Positions 9,501 to 17,514 of a stretch of 64,000 nucleotides of DNA are shown here, in pieces. The notes beneath the pieces are model-generated. The model was given only the letters and a program-made list of their open reading frames with translations, did not search any database and was not told the DNA's origin. This DNA is from Isoptericola sp044389085 (GTDB lineage: Bacteria > Actinomycetota > Actinomycetes > Actinomycetales > Cellulomonadaceae). The stretch is taken from the NCBI RefSeq assembly GCF_044389085.1, contig NZ_JBIRXP010000004.1, positions 1-64,000 of the forward strand, in the 5' to 3' direction. Position 1 is the stretch's first letter; every line of letters starts with the position of its first letter. A program made the translations under genes and the position numbers.

Positions 9501-10422
9501 CGGCGGTGCGTGCGCTGCCGGCGAGGTCGTTCGCGTAGTCGACGGCGGCCTGGCGGGCCTCGTCGCGCACCGGCTGCGCCGAGGCGACCCAGGCCTGCGA
9601 GATCTCGTTCCACTGGCTCGCGACCTCGGGGTCGATGCCCGACAGGTTGAGGTACCGGAGCTGGAGGCGCGCGCGGTCGAGGTCCTCCTCGTAGCCCGGC
9701 ACCTCGAGCCCGCCCGGGATCAGGTCCAGCTGCTCCTGCGCGCCCGCGATCAGCGAGTCGGTGGTCTGCAGCAGGTTCACCATCCGGCCGTTGAGGTCCG
9801 ACGGCGGCGCCTCGCCCTGGCCGACGAGGCCGAGGACGGCCCCGGCGACCGGTCGCTCCATGGTGTTGGCCAGCATCGCCTCGTCGAGGGCGGCGTAGGC
9901 GTTGATGTGCCGCGTGAGGCCGCCGTCGTCGCTCGACTGCGCGACGGCGCGGGGGACGTCCAGCGCGTTCTCGATCAGCGCCGTGTACCGCTCGGTCGCG
10001 CGCGACTCCGAGAGCTGGCCGGAGATGACGTTGCGCTGCAGGTCGTCGAGCACCGTGCGGTCGCGCAGCGTCCGGTTCACCGCGTCCTGGACGTTCGTGG
10101 GCAGCGCGCTGACGTCGAGCACCTCGATCGCATCGTCGCGAGCGTCGAGGGCGCGGTCGGTCGCCTCCTGCGCCTCGACGAGCGCCTTCTTGGCGCCCGG
10201 GATCCCCAGCTCCGCGGCGATGTTCGTGGCGCGCTCCGTGGCGACCGCGGAACCCGCGTCGTCCTGCAGCTCCAGCGACTCCATGAGGGCCGCGGTCTGC
10301 TCGGCACTGCGGTTCTGCTGCAGCGACTGCCAGGTGATCCAGCCCGCCGTCAACGCCAGGACGAAGATCGGCACGGCGAGTGTCGCAAGAATCTTCCCGC
10401 GAACGCCCAACCTGCGGAGCAT
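6562..10422 (-). CDS. cvnA: conservon sensor histidine kinase CvnA with a long Pro/Ala-rich tail
   Basis: A 1286-residue membrane sensor. Residues 12-30 form helix 1, 35-305 an extracytoplasmic nitrate/sulfonate-sensing-like helical domain, about 308-330 helix 2, and 330-390 a HAMP linker. About 410-470 form a degenerate dimerisation region (LFRLDHLATRMRRNAESLL, His451). About 500-625 form a HATPase_c domain with N box ELLENAT and G box DHGLGM. The last ~650 residues are Pro/Ala/Glu low complexity, ending in a conserved-looking block (residues about 1165-1286, containing RSRLSAFQSATSRGR) seen at the C termini of Cvn kinases. CvnA family proteins sense an unknown signal and pass it to CvnB-D. 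AGAGG sits 5 bases before the ATG. Confidence 0.92.
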   Translation of the reverse strand: MLRRLGVRGKILATLAVPIFVLALTAGWITWQSLQQNRSAEQTAALMESLELQDDAGSAVATERATNIAAELGIPGAKKALVEAQEATDRALDARDDAIEVLDVSALPTNVQDAVNRTLRDRTVLDDLQRNVISGQLSESRATERYTALIENALDVPRAVAQSSDDGGLTRHINAYAALDEAMLANTMERPVAGAVLGLVGQGEAPPSDLNGRMVNLLQTTDSLIAGAQEQLDLIPGGLEVPGYEEDLDRARLQLRYLNLSGIDPEVASQWNEISQAWVASAQPVRDEARQAAVDYANDLAGSARTAALLTGAAAFGVVLVSFLLALLIARRIVQPLARLTSATAEVRDRLPRMVEQMAVPGQAPSIDLVQVPVESSDEIGRLAAAFNEVNETTMVVAREQAALRGSIAEMFVNVARRDQVLLNRQLSFLDELERSEEDPSTLSNLFRLDHLATRMRRNAESLLVLAGIDSGRRVRNPMPVSDVVRTASSEIELYDRVRLDLGVDPHMLGHNALSSAHLLAELLENATMFSEPHTPVEVSTARDERGVVVTVRDHGLGMSPEEIADANAKVSSRSASDAVGAQRLGLFVVGRLADRLKAQVRFQSGASGSGTEVTVVFPADLFLPDDALPLPQPTDPLETATQNAAADLGGQIAEAFHGQVSAPTGVQADAGEAAARFAPDEVEPPTMPTPAVASAASVGLPVEPEPPAAVPVDLDALTDGTTSVGMPRRRRSGVGSGEAVTRPDTGPIVLPPLATPELPDLVDEATTDSWRPPAEVEASTGTLPSRHRAQPEPVAEPEPVSAPVLGVDQRAGLFSSFRSMGSLDAGENESTLQLDAVTEDPAALPGELAPLAPADHAPAAPAAPAPAQAVAPLSAQDVPVAAVPTQQPAPPAPVDPAPAAPPAEPVQPEPYRPATQAAPAVALPTREVAPAEPEPVRPVAPVEPEPVHPVEPFEPQAPVGEQARYEPAPAAYAEPATSSFDPVVREVTEPAAGQAAAPAAEPTFAPVTPPAPSSPFAPTGSPAPEEAARQDRLQQLPPFEELIADLPTRRATRETPAQGGRKRGLFGRKPSADEPAAPAVPTSAPFPAAPRPAPEPARTEAPAFGGTSAYEAPRAAAPQDDAAWQEADEQDAPAAATSYGGSVLPLRPTEPAGHDPLDPHFVPDTVEARSEWMASAVLYEEMSTMLQRGVFQEGNVTSTNEQTYRPTTVANEAGGLARRQRAGESTASTERFTARIERDPEQLRSRLSAFQSATSRGRNDAGAVQASTQAAPTVNDVPGSAPHQR

Positions 10423-10541
10423 CTGAACCTCTCTCCAACACTGTTCGTCGAGGCGGGCGACCGTCGTCGTCCGTTCCTCGGATGGGTGCCATCACGTCCG
10501 GCACCACTCCCCGCGCCCGGCTGGGCTTCCAGGCACGCGAG

Positions 10542-10547
10542 TAGGCT
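10542..10547 (+). promoter_or_regulatory. -10 box for the quinone oxidoreductase
   Basis: TAGGCT lies 8 bases before the GTG at 10556 and there is no ribosome binding site. This is consistent with a leaderless transcript. Confidence 0.45.
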
Positions 10548-10555
10548 CCATCGGT

Positions 10556-11533
10556 GTGCGAGCGGTCACGATATCGGCACCTGGCGGTCCAGGGAAACTC
10601 ACCCTATCCCTCGTCAACCCGGGCAAACCGGGCCCCGGCGAGGTTCTGGTCGACGTGGCGGCTGCCGGCGTCAACCGGGCTGACCTGCTGCAACGCGCCG
10701 GAAACTACCCTCCGCCCGCCGGCGCTCCCGAGTGGCCGGGCCTCGAGATCTCGGGTACGGTCCGCGCGCTCGGGCCCGGTGTGACCACCTGGGCGCCCGG
10801 CGACCGCGTCGTCGCGCTGCTCGAGGGCGGGGGCTACGCCGAGCAGGTCGTGGCACGCGCCGGCCAGCTGCTGCCCCTGCCCGACGGCGTCGACCTCGTC
10901 GACGGGGCCGCACTGCCGGAGGCCGTCTGCACCGCCTGGACCAACCTCGTCGACACCGGCCGGCTGCACCCGGGCGAGACGGTCCTGGTGCAGGGCGGCT
11001 CGGGCGGCGTCGGCAGCGTCGCGATCCAGCTCGCCGCCGCGCTCGGTGCGCGCGTCGTCGCCACCGCCGGCGGGCCCGAGCGCGTGGCCAGGTGCGTCGA
11101 GCTCGGTGCGACCGTCGGCGTCGACCACCGCACGCAGGACGTCGTCGCCGCGGTGCGGGAGGCGACGGACGGGCGCGGGGCCGACGTCGTGCTGGACGTG
11201 CTGGGGGGCGGCGGGCTCGCCGACAACGTGCGCGCGCTCGCCCCCGGGGGCCGGCTCGTCGTCATCGGGCTCCAGCGCGGCCGTCGGGGGGAGCTCGACC
11301 TCAACGCCCTCATGGCCAAGCACGCGTGGGTCACCGGCACGCTGCTGCGGCCCCGCGGCGCCGCGGAGAAGGCCGCACTGGTCGCGACCGTCTGCGAGCG
11401 CGTCTGGCCGATGGTCGCGGACGGGCGGGTGCGACCGGTGGTGCACGCCCGGGTGCCGTTCGCCGAGGCCCCTCTCGCGCACGAGCTGCTCGAGTCCGGC
11501 GACGCGTTCGGCAAGGTGCTCCTCGTCCCCTGA
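10556..11533 (+). CDS. NAD(P)H:quinone oxidoreductase, zinc-free MDR family
   Basis: A 325-residue medium-chain dehydrogenase/reductase of the QOR/PIG3 type. The N-terminal GroES-like part contains GVNRADLLQRAGNYPPP, the PIG3-like signature. The nucleotide-binding motif is GGSGGVGSVAIQLAAALGA, near residues 146-164. No catalytic zinc cysteines are present. It reduces quinones or similar electrophiles with NADPH. It starts at GTG and is divergent from the conservon. The following bpa gene is 67 bases away. Confidence 0.88.
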   Translation: MRAVTISAPGGPGKLTLSLVNPGKPGPGEVLVDVAAAGVNRADLLQRAGNYPPPAGAPEWPGLEISGTVRALGPGVTTWAPGDRVVALLEGGGYAEQVVARAGQLLPLPDGVDLVDGAALPEAVCTAWTNLVDTGRLHPGETVLVQGGSGGVGSVAIQLAAALGARVVATAGGPERVARCVELGATVGVDHRTQDVVAAVREATDGRGADVVLDVLGGGGLADNVRALAPGGRLVVIGLQRGRRGELDLNALMAKHAWVTGTLLRPRGAAEKAALVATVCERVWPMVADGRVRPVVHARVPFAEAPLAHELLESGDAFGKVLLVP

Positions 11534-11600
11534 CCCTCCCGTGCCGTGCGGCCGCCCGGCCCGGGACGCCGGTGTCGGTCCCGTGGGCCAGACTGAGGGC

Positions 11601-12191
11601 ATGACGGAGAGCGACGACGCCCCTCGCGACATCGACGACGTCCGGCCGCGGGTGGTCGCCCCCGACGGGGAGGCCACCGGCACCGAGGCGATCGGCTCCC
11701 CCGGGGAGGGCGAACCGGCCGAGGAGTCGTCGCGCATCGAGGAGCCGGCCAAGGTCATGCGCATCGGCGGCATGATCAAGAGGCTGCTCGACGAGGTGCG
11801 CGACGCCCCGCTCGACGACGCCGCCCGCACCCGCCTGGCCGAGATCCACGAGCGCTCCCTCACCGAGCTGGAGGAGGGGCTCTCCCCCGACCTGGTCGAG
11901 GAGCTCCACCGGATCACGCTGCCGTTCTCGGACGAGGGCGTGCCGTCGGACGCCGAGCTCCGCGTGGCGCAGGCCCAGCTGGTCGGGTGGCTCGAGGGCC
12001 TCTTCCACGGCATCCAGACGGCGCTCGTCGCCCAGCAGATGGCCGCGCAGGCGCAGCTCTCGCAGATGCGTCGGGCCCTGCCGCCCGGGGCGCACCCGGC
12101 GCCGTTCGGACCGGGCGCAGCCGCGGGTTCGGGCCAGGACGGTCGCCCCGGTCAGGACGACCGGCGCCCCTCCCCCGGCCAGTACCTGTAG
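11601..12191 (+). CDS. bpa: bacterial proteasome activator Bpa (DUF2587)
   Basis: A 196-residue protein. Its central helical region, about residues 50-150 (AKVMRIGGMIKRLLDEVR and LHRITLPFSDEG), matches the Bpa family. It ends in GQYL, the C-terminal motif by which Bpa rings dock on the 20S proteasome and open its gate without ATP. Residues ~1-45 and ~155-190 are acidic or Gly/Pro-rich and probably disordered. Proteasome genes are not in this window, but a functional 20S core elsewhere in the genome is implied. Confidence 0.92.
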   Translation: MTESDDAPRDIDDVRPRVVAPDGEATGTEAIGSPGEGEPAEESSRIEEPAKVMRIGGMIKRLLDEVRDAPLDDAARTRLAEIHERSLTELEEGLSPDLVEELHRITLPFSDEGVPSDAELRVAQAQLVGWLEGLFHGIQTALVAQQMAAQAQLSQMRRALPPGAHPAPFGPGAAAGSGQDGRPGQDDRRPSPGQYL

Positions 12192-12213
12192 GGCCGCCGC
12201 GAAGGCGTCCCCG

Positions 12214-13086
12214 TCACGATCGCGCGGTCATGGCGATCGCCCCGGAGACGAGCGCGAGACCGGCCAGCTCCGGCCAGGTGGGCACCTGCCGCAGCACCAC
12301 GGCGCCGACGATGACGGCGGTCGCCGGCAGCAGGGCGAGGAGCACGGAGAACGTCGCCATGCCGACGCGGCGGAGCACCACCTGGTCCAGCACGTACGGG
12401 ACGACGGACGAGCAGACGGCCACGACCAGCAGGAACACCAGCAGGGGCACGTCCGTCACGACCTGCGGCGTCGACCACGCGAAGAACGGCGCGAACGCGA
12501 CGGCGCCCGCTGCCATGCCGATCGCGAGCCCGTCGACGCCGGAACCGGCGCCGGCGACGCGCTTGCCCAGCACGATGTAGCCGGCCCAGCACGCGGCCGC
12601 GGCCAGGACGGCCCCGAGCCCGATCACGGCGTCCTCCCGCGGGATCCCGGAGCCCAGCGTGACGCCGGCGAGCAGGACCACCCCCGACGCCGCCACCACG
12701 ATCGCCGCCCGCTCCTGCCAGCCACGGCCCGTGACCGCGGCGACGGCCACCGGGCCGAGGAACTCGATCGCGACCGCCACACCGAGCGGCAGGTGGTCCA
12801 CCGCCACGTAGAACACGACGTTCATCCCCGCCAGGACGACGCCGAACAGCGCGGCGGCCACCAGGTCGCGGCGGCTCCACCGCCGCCGCCACGGACGCCG
12901 CCACGCGAGGAGCACGACGGCCGCGAGGACGATGCGCCACCAGCCGACGGTGGGCGCCCCGAGCTGGTCGAAGAGACCGACGGCGACCGCCGCCCCCGCA
13001 TACAGCGTGAGCCCGGAGACGAGGAACAGGGCGGGCGCCGGCACGCGGTCCAGGGCACCGCGCGGGGCAGGGGCGGGTGTCGGCAC
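12214..13086 (-). CDS. EamA-family (DMT) exporter, RhtA-like
   Basis: A 290-residue integral membrane protein with ten hydrophobic segments in two EamA repeats (about 20-145 and 160-288). The repeat joins and motifs such as VAIEFLGPVAVA and SSVVPYVLDQVVLRRV resemble RhtA-type threonine/homoserine exporters; the substrate is inferred. It ends 22 bases from bpa, convergently. The GTG start is preceded by TATGCT 6 bases away, consistent with a leaderless mRNA. Confidence 0.85.
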   Translation of the reverse strand: MPTPAPAPRGALDRVPAPALFLVSGLTLYAGAAVAVGLFDQLGAPTVGWWRIVLAAVVLLAWRRPWRRRWSRRDLVAAALFGVVLAGMNVVFYVAVDHLPLGVAVAIEFLGPVAVAAVTGRGWQERAAIVVAASGVVLLAGVTLGSGIPREDAVIGLGAVLAAAACWAGYIVLGKRVAGAGSGVDGLAIGMAAGAVAFAPFFAWSTPQVVTDVPLLVFLLVVAVCSSVVPYVLDQVVLRRVGMATFSVLLALLPATAVIVGAVVLRQVPTWPELAGLALVSGAIAMTARS

Positions 13087-13092
13087 CCCCGG

Positions 13093-13098
13093 AGCATA
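13093..13098 (-). promoter_or_regulatory. -10 box of the EamA exporter
   Basis: On the minus strand TATGCT ends 6 bases before the GTG start, with no Shine-Dalgarno sequence between. A leaderless promoter is likely. Confidence 0.5.
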
Positions 13099-13120
13099 CG
13101 GGCGCGGGACGGTCGCTTCC

Positions 13121-13160
13121 CGTGCCCGCTCCGTGCCCGCTCCGTGCCCGCTCCGTGCCC
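13121..13160. repeat. 11-bp tandem repeat
   Basis: CGTGCCCGCTC is repeated three times exactly (13121-13153) plus 7 bases of a fourth copy, in the spacer between the divergent EamA and DUF805 genes. It looks like a simple slippage repeat. Confidence 0.9.
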
Positions 13161-13339
13161 TCCCCCGGCCCTCTCGGCGCGCCGGGGCGTCTGCCCGGGC
13201 CAGATGTGGACGAGATGTGGATGATCTCTGGACGCGCGGTGCACGGAGCCCCTACGCTCACGAGGCCACCGGGGGCAGCGCGCATCGAGCGCGCACCGGC
13301 GCCGCCGGCGGCCCCCTCCTACGACCCAGTGAGGCCGTC

Positions 13340-13753
13340 ATGTCCTTCTCGGACGCGATCAAGTCCGCCTTCTCGAAGTACGCCACCTTCTCGGGGCGGG
13401 CCCGCCGCTCGGAGTTCTGGTACTTCTACCTGTTCTCCGTCATCGTCAACGCCGCGACGAACCTGCTGGACCGCGTGCTCTTCGACGGCAACGCAGTCCT
13501 CAACAGCATCGCCGCCCTCGCCCTGCTGCTCCCGACGTTGGCCGTCGGCGCCCGCCGCCTCCACGACACCGACAAGTCGGGCTTCCGCCTGTTCTGGGCG
13601 TTCCTGCCCGTCATCGGCTGGATCATGCTGATCGTCTGGTGGGTGCAGGACAGCCAGGCCGGCGCGAACCAGTACGGCGAGAACCCCAAGGGTGCCCCGG
13701 CCGGCGCCTACGGCGCCCCCTACGGTGGTCCGACCGCCCCGCCGGCGGTCTGA
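13340..13753 (+). CDS. DUF805 membrane protein
   Basis: A 137-residue DUF805 protein. Conserved N-terminal features are YATFSGRARRSEFWYF and the RLHDTDKSG loop. There are three or four hydrophobic helices, and the C-terminal tail is rich in Gly/Ala/Tyr/Pro (YGAPYGGP repeats). The function of the family is not established; members are small inner-membrane proteins. The ATG is preceded by GTGAGG. A possible promoter, TGGACG with an 18-bp gap to TACGCT, lies at 13229-13258. Confidence 0.85.
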   Translation: MSFSDAIKSAFSKYATFSGRARRSEFWYFYLFSVIVNAATNLLDRVLFDGNAVLNSIAALALLLPTLAVGARRLHDTDKSGFRLFWAFLPVIGWIMLIVWWVQDSQAGANQYGENPKGAPAGAYGAPYGGPTAPPAV

Positions 13754-13767
13754 CGCACCACGCACGC

Positions 13768-13816
13768 CGACGGCGGCCCGCGCACCGGTCTCGCACCGGC
13801 GCACGGGCCGCCGTCG
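13768..13816. terminator. bidirectional terminator between DUF805 and the sugar ABC operon
   Basis: A perfect 13-bp stem (13768-13780 with 13804-13816, CGACGGCGGCCCG and complement) has a 23-base loop. It lies between two converging genes, 14 bases past the DUF805 stop and 31 bases from the permease stop. Confidence 0.65.
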
Positions 13817-13847
13817 TCGTCTGCCGAGAGGCGACCTCGGCCCTTCC

Positions 13848-14807
13848 TCAGCCCTTGACCGCGCCGGCGAGCATGCCGCGCACGAAGTAGCGCTGCAGCG
13901 CGATGAACACGATGAGCGGCACGATCATCGCGATGAACGCGCCCGCGGTGAGGAGGTACCAGTCCCCGCCGCGCGTGCCGGCCAGCTCCGCGATCTTGAC
14001 CGTCAGCGGCTGGTACTGCGGCGCCGCGAACGTGAGGCCGACCAGCAGGTCGTTCCACACCCACAGGAACTGGAAGATCCCGAACGACGCGATCGCGGGG
14101 ACCAGCAACGGGAACAGGACGCGGAAGAAGATCTTCACGTGGCCGGCCCCGTCGACGCGGGCCGCCTCCACGAGGGACGCCGGGATGTCCTTCATGAAGT
14201 TGTGCAGCAGGAAGATCGCCAGCGGCAGCGCGAAGATCGAGTGCGACAGCCACACCGTCCAGAAGGTGCCGTTGACCCCCCAGTTCACGTAGTCCGCCAG
14301 CAGCGGCACGAGGGCGATCTGCAGGGGCACGACCTGCAGGGAGAACACCGCGACGAACAGGAAGTTGCGGCCGGGGAACTTGATCCACGCGAACGCGTAC
14401 GCCGCCAGCAACGACAGCGTGATCGGGATGAGGACCGCGGGGATCGTGATGACGAACGAGTTCACGAAGAACGTCGACAGGTCGTTGCTGTTCCCGTAGA
14501 GCGCCTCGTTGTAGTTGTCCATCGTGAACTGGGCGTTCCCGGTGAACAGGTCGCCGAACACGGTCCACCAGCCCGTGCGGCGGATGTCCTCCTGCGGGCG
14601 GAAGGACGTGATGAGCAGGCCGAGCGACGGGATCGTCCACAGGATCGCGATGATGATCGCGATGCCCGAGGCCCACGGGGAGCTGAGCTTGCCCTTGGTG
14701 GCGATCGCCCGCTTCTCGAGCCGGGACAGCTTGCGGGGCGCCTGCGGGACGTCCTCGTCGAGCACGGAGCCCGCGACGGCCTGGCCGGGGGTGGGGGTCG
14801 AGGTCAT
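13848..14807 (-). CDS. sugar ABC transporter permease, MalG type
   Basis: A 319-residue inner-membrane permease of the carbohydrate uptake-1 family with six main helices. The EAA loop reads EAARVDGAGHVKIFFRVLFP, near residues 210-230, and contacts the ATPase. The cytoplasmic N terminus of about 45 residues is Pro/Glu-rich. Its ATG overlaps the stop of the upstream permease (ATGA). No ATPase gene is in the operon, so a shared MsmK/MsiK-like ATPase elsewhere is expected, as in Streptomyces. Confidence 0.9.
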   Translation of the reverse strand: MTSTPTPGQAVAGSVLDEDVPQAPRKLSRLEKRAIATKGKLSSPWASGIAIIIAILWTIPSLGLLITSFRPQEDIRRTGWWTVFGDLFTGNAQFTMDNYNEALYGNSNDLSTFFVNSFVITIPAVLIPITLSLLAAYAFAWIKFPGRNFLFVAVFSLQVVPLQIALVPLLADYVNWGVNGTFWTVWLSHSIFALPLAIFLLHNFMKDIPASLVEAARVDGAGHVKIFFRVLFPLLVPAIASFGIFQFLWVWNDLLVGLTFAAPQYQPLTVKIAELAGTRGGDWYLLTAGAFIAMIVPLIVFIALQRYFVRGMLAGAVKG

Positions 14808-15793
14808 CGGATCTCCTCCGACTTGCGCATCTGCCGCACGTTGTACGCGATGATCGGGATCACCAGGATGAACAGGACGACGGCGAGCGCCGCGGCGAGC
14901 CCCTGGTTCCCCTGCCGGAACGCCTGCGTGTAGAACTCGTTGGCCACCACCTGCGTGCCGAACTGGCCGCCCGTCATGGTGCGCACGATGTCGAACGCCT
15001 TGAGCGTGCCCATCGCGATCGTGGTGAGGACGACGACGAGGGCCGGCCGGATGCTCGGGACGGTGATGTAGCGGAACATCCCCATGCCGTGCAGCCCGTC
15101 GAGCCGGGCGGCCTCGACGATGTCGTCCGGGATGGCCTTGATGGCCGCGGACAGCACCGTCATCGCGAACCCGGTCTGGATCCAGATCATCACCACGATG
15201 AGGAACCAGGTGTTCCAGGGCTGCCCGATGAGGAACTGCTGCGGCGGCAGACCCACCCACACCAGCACCTGGTTGAGCAGGCCGATCTGGTTGATGTTCG
15301 CCTGGTCGGGCCGGAACTCGTAGACGAACTTCCAGATGATCGACGCACCGACCATCGAGATCGCCATCGGCACGAACACGAGCGCCTTCGCGAGCTTCTC
15401 GAACCGGGTGCGGTCCACGAGCACGGCGTACGACAGCCCGATGACGGCGCTCAGCAGCGGCGCGAGGATCACCCAGGCCGCGGTGACCAGCAGGACCTGC
15501 TGGAACTGACCCTCCGTGAACGCTCGCACGTAGTTGTCGAAGCCGATGAACTCGGTGCCGTTGCGGTTGAAGAACGACTGCCACAGCGTGATGAGCCCCG
15601 GGCGGAGCAGGCCGTACGCGAGGAACAGCAGGGGAACACCCACGAAGCCGAGCGCGACCACCCACGAGGGGATCCGCTTCGGCCGGTCCACCAGGAACAG
15701 GATCAGGCCCATCACCGCGGCGAACAGCACCACGGCGACCACCATGAGCAAGAACTTCTGCCCCGTGGTGTCAGGCTCGAGCAACCAGGTCAT
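14804..15793 (-). CDS. sugar ABC transporter permease, MalF type
   Basis: A 329-residue partner permease with eight hydrophobic segments, the first two N-terminal (residues ~12-35 and ~44-65). The EAA loop reads EAARLDGLHGMGMFRYITVP. The general order (binding protein, this permease, MalG-like permease) and sequence style resemble alpha-glucoside (AglEFG-like) importers; this substrate assignment is tentative. A hairpin at 15834-15873 separates it from the binding-protein gene. Confidence 0.9.
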   Translation of the reverse strand: MTWLLEPDTTGQKFLLMVVAVVLFAAVMGLILFLVDRPKRIPSWVVALGFVGVPLLFLAYGLLRPGLITLWQSFFNRNGTEFIGFDNYVRAFTEGQFQQVLLVTAAWVILAPLLSAVIGLSYAVLVDRTRFEKLAKALVFVPMAISMVGASIIWKFVYEFRPDQANINQIGLLNQVLVWVGLPPQQFLIGQPWNTWFLIVVMIWIQTGFAMTVLSAAIKAIPDDIVEAARLDGLHGMGMFRYITVPSIRPALVVVLTTIAMGTLKAFDIVRTMTGGQFGTQVVANEFYTQAFRQGNQGLAAALAVVLFILVIPIIAYNVRQMRKSEEIR

Positions 15794-15833
15794 CGATGAC
15801 CTCCTCGAGGAGTCGGGACGGAGTCAGGAGCGA

Positions 15834-15873
15834 CGCGCGGTCCGGGGCGTCGTGGGACGTCCCGGACCGCGCG
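15834..15873 (-). promoter_or_regulatory. intercistronic hairpin between binding protein and permeases
   Basis: A perfect 13-bp stem (15834-15846 with 15861-15873, CGCGCGGTCCGGG and complement) with a 14-base loop lies 30 bases past the binding-protein stop. In ABC operons such hairpins protect or terminate the first-gene mRNA and raise the binding-protein to permease ratio. That role is inferred here. Confidence 0.6.
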
Positions 15874-15902
15874 GTCGAGCGGGGGTCACTCGGCGCGTCG
15901 GC

Positions 15903-17291
15903 TCACTTCGGCCAGGACGCCTCGATCTTGTCGGTGACCTCCTGCGTGCTCGATCCGGTGAGCCACTCGACGATGCCCGTCCAGAACGTGCCCGCGCCGA
16001 CCTCGCCCGGCATGAGGTCCGACGCGTCGAACGCGACGACCGTGTCCGGGTCGGACAGCACGCCGGCGACGTACTGGTCGAACTCCGTGGAGAGGTTCGC
16101 CGGGTCGAGGCCGTTGTTGGCGCTGACCCAGCCGCCGTCCGGCGTGCTCAGCGCCTTCTGGTTGGCCCAGTCCGCGCTGGAGAGGTAGGTCTGGAAGGCC
16201 TGCACCTCGGGACGGTCGTCGAACGCCGCCACGAACTCGCCGCCGCCGAGCATCGGCTTGACGTCGGTCTGGTCCGTCGGGAGGTAGAACGCGAACACGT
16301 CGCCCTGCTCGGAGACCTCGGTGCCCTCCGGCCACTGCGTCTGGTAGAAGTTCGCCGCGCGGTGCATCCAGCACTGCTGGTCGAGGATGCCGTTGCCCGC
16401 GTCGGTCCACGACTGCGTGGCGATCGAGTCGACCCCGCCGAGCCCGGCGTTGACGTAGTCGGGGTTCTTGAGGATCTCACCCGCCGTGTCCCAGGCCTTG
16501 ACGACCTTGGGGTCGTTGAACGGGATCTCGTGGGTGTACCACTTCTCGTAGTCCTCGACACCCGCGGTGCGGAGCATCATGTCCTCGATGAAGTCGGTGC
16601 CCGGCCAGCCGGTCGCGTCGCCGGACTCGACCCCCGCGCACCAGACCTGGCCGCCGGTGTCGTCGTGGATCTTCTGGGTGAGGTCCATCAGCTCGGTCCA
16701 CGTCTGCGGGACCTCGTACCCGGCGTCGGAGAACATCGACGGCGAGTACCAGACGAACGACTTCGCGTTCGCGCCGAGCGGCGCGGCGTAGAAGGTGCCG
16801 TCGACCGTGCCGTAGCCCTTCCAGGTCTCGTTGAAGAACTCGTCGACGTTCTTGGCCGTCGCGTCGGGCGCCGGCTTGATGGCGTCCGGGTAGTCCGTGA
16901 CGATCGTGTTCAGCAGGCCGGGCTGCGGCAGGTAGGCGATGTCGGGCGCGTTGCCCGCCTTGACGCGCACCAGCAGCTGCGCCTCGAACTCGCGGGACGC
17001 CTCGTAGTCGATCTTGACGCCCGTGCAGTCCTCGAAGGCCTTGTAGGAGTCCTGCTGGGTGGCCCCCTCGGGGTCGACGATCGAGGTGTAGACGCTCACC
17101 GTCTTGCCCTCGAGGTCACCGAACTCCTCGTAGGCGGCGCAGTCGATCTCCGCGCTGGAGGCGGTGGTCTCCTCGCCGACACCGCCCTCGCCGTCGGGGT
17201 CGCTGCACGCGGCCAGCACGAGCGCGATGCCCGCGCCGCCTGCCGCCAGCGCCAGTGCGCGTCGCCGCGCCGTCGTCGTTCGTCTGGTCAT
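15903..17291 (-). CDS. sugar-binding lipoprotein of an ABC importer
   Basis: A 462-residue family-1 extracellular solute-binding protein. A basic N terminus and hydrophobic stretch end in lipobox LVLAAC (Cys29), so it is lipid-anchored outside the membrane. The mature part carries typical sugar-binder segments (VKAGNAPDIAYLPQPG, WPGTDFIEDMMLR, FAFYLPTDQT). The start is the ATG behind GGAGG, about 8 bases upstream. It is the first gene of the operon, divergent from map. A CTTGCA direct-repeat operator lies 125 bases upstream and suggests an alpha-glucoside or maltodextrin ligand; this is an inference from the operator, not from the protein. Confidence 0.9.
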   Translation of the reverse strand: MTRRTTTARRRALALAAGGAGIALVLAACSDPDGEGGVGEETTASSAEIDCAAYEEFGDLEGKTVSVYTSIVDPEGATQQDSYKAFEDCTGVKIDYEASREFEAQLLVRVKAGNAPDIAYLPQPGLLNTIVTDYPDAIKPAPDATAKNVDEFFNETWKGYGTVDGTFYAAPLGANAKSFVWYSPSMFSDAGYEVPQTWTELMDLTQKIHDDTGGQVWCAGVESGDATGWPGTDFIEDMMLRTAGVEDYEKWYTHEIPFNDPKVVKAWDTAGEILKNPDYVNAGLGGVDSIATQSWTDAGNGILDQQCWMHRAANFYQTQWPEGTEVSEQGDVFAFYLPTDQTDVKPMLGGGEFVAAFDDRPEVQAFQTYLSSADWANQKALSTPDGGWVSANNGLDPANLSTEFDQYVAGVLSDPDTVVAFDASDLMPGEVGAGTFWTGIVEWLTGSSTQEVTDKIEASWPK

Positions 17292-17415
17292 CCCAAGCTC
17301 CTCCACTGCGTCGTGGTCCACGGAGGTATGCCCACCGATCGGCGGCCCGTGATCCTCAGTCCCCCTGACCTGGATCCTGCCTCCCCCCAGAGTTCACCGC
17401 ACCCCCACACCCGGG

Positions 17416-17431
17416 TGCAAGTTCCTGCAAG
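17416..17431 (-). promoter_or_regulatory. MalR/Reg1-like operator: CTTGCA direct repeat
   Basis: On the minus strand CTTGCAGGAACTTGCA is two CTTGCA half sites spaced one helical turn apart (10 bp). Streptomyces MalR/Reg1 binds CTTGCAG direct repeats upstream of malE and amylase genes. The proximal half site also forms TTGCAC, a plausible -35, with TGAACT 18 bp downstream. Binding would then block the promoter of the sugar ABC operon. No malR gene lies in this window. Confidence 0.6.
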
Positions 17432-17514
17432 GCCTTTCACGGTCACGACTCGGTGACGATTCATGACACCCTGGGACCCGGACCCCCGTCACCAGCTTTC
17501 CCGAGAGGACCGTC

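Noticed and set aside
6067..10683. A 1538-codon open frame on the plus strand, rich in Arg, Gly and Val
   Set aside because: It is antisense to the conservon genes, which have clear domains. Its composition is what high-GC DNA gives in a shadow frame.
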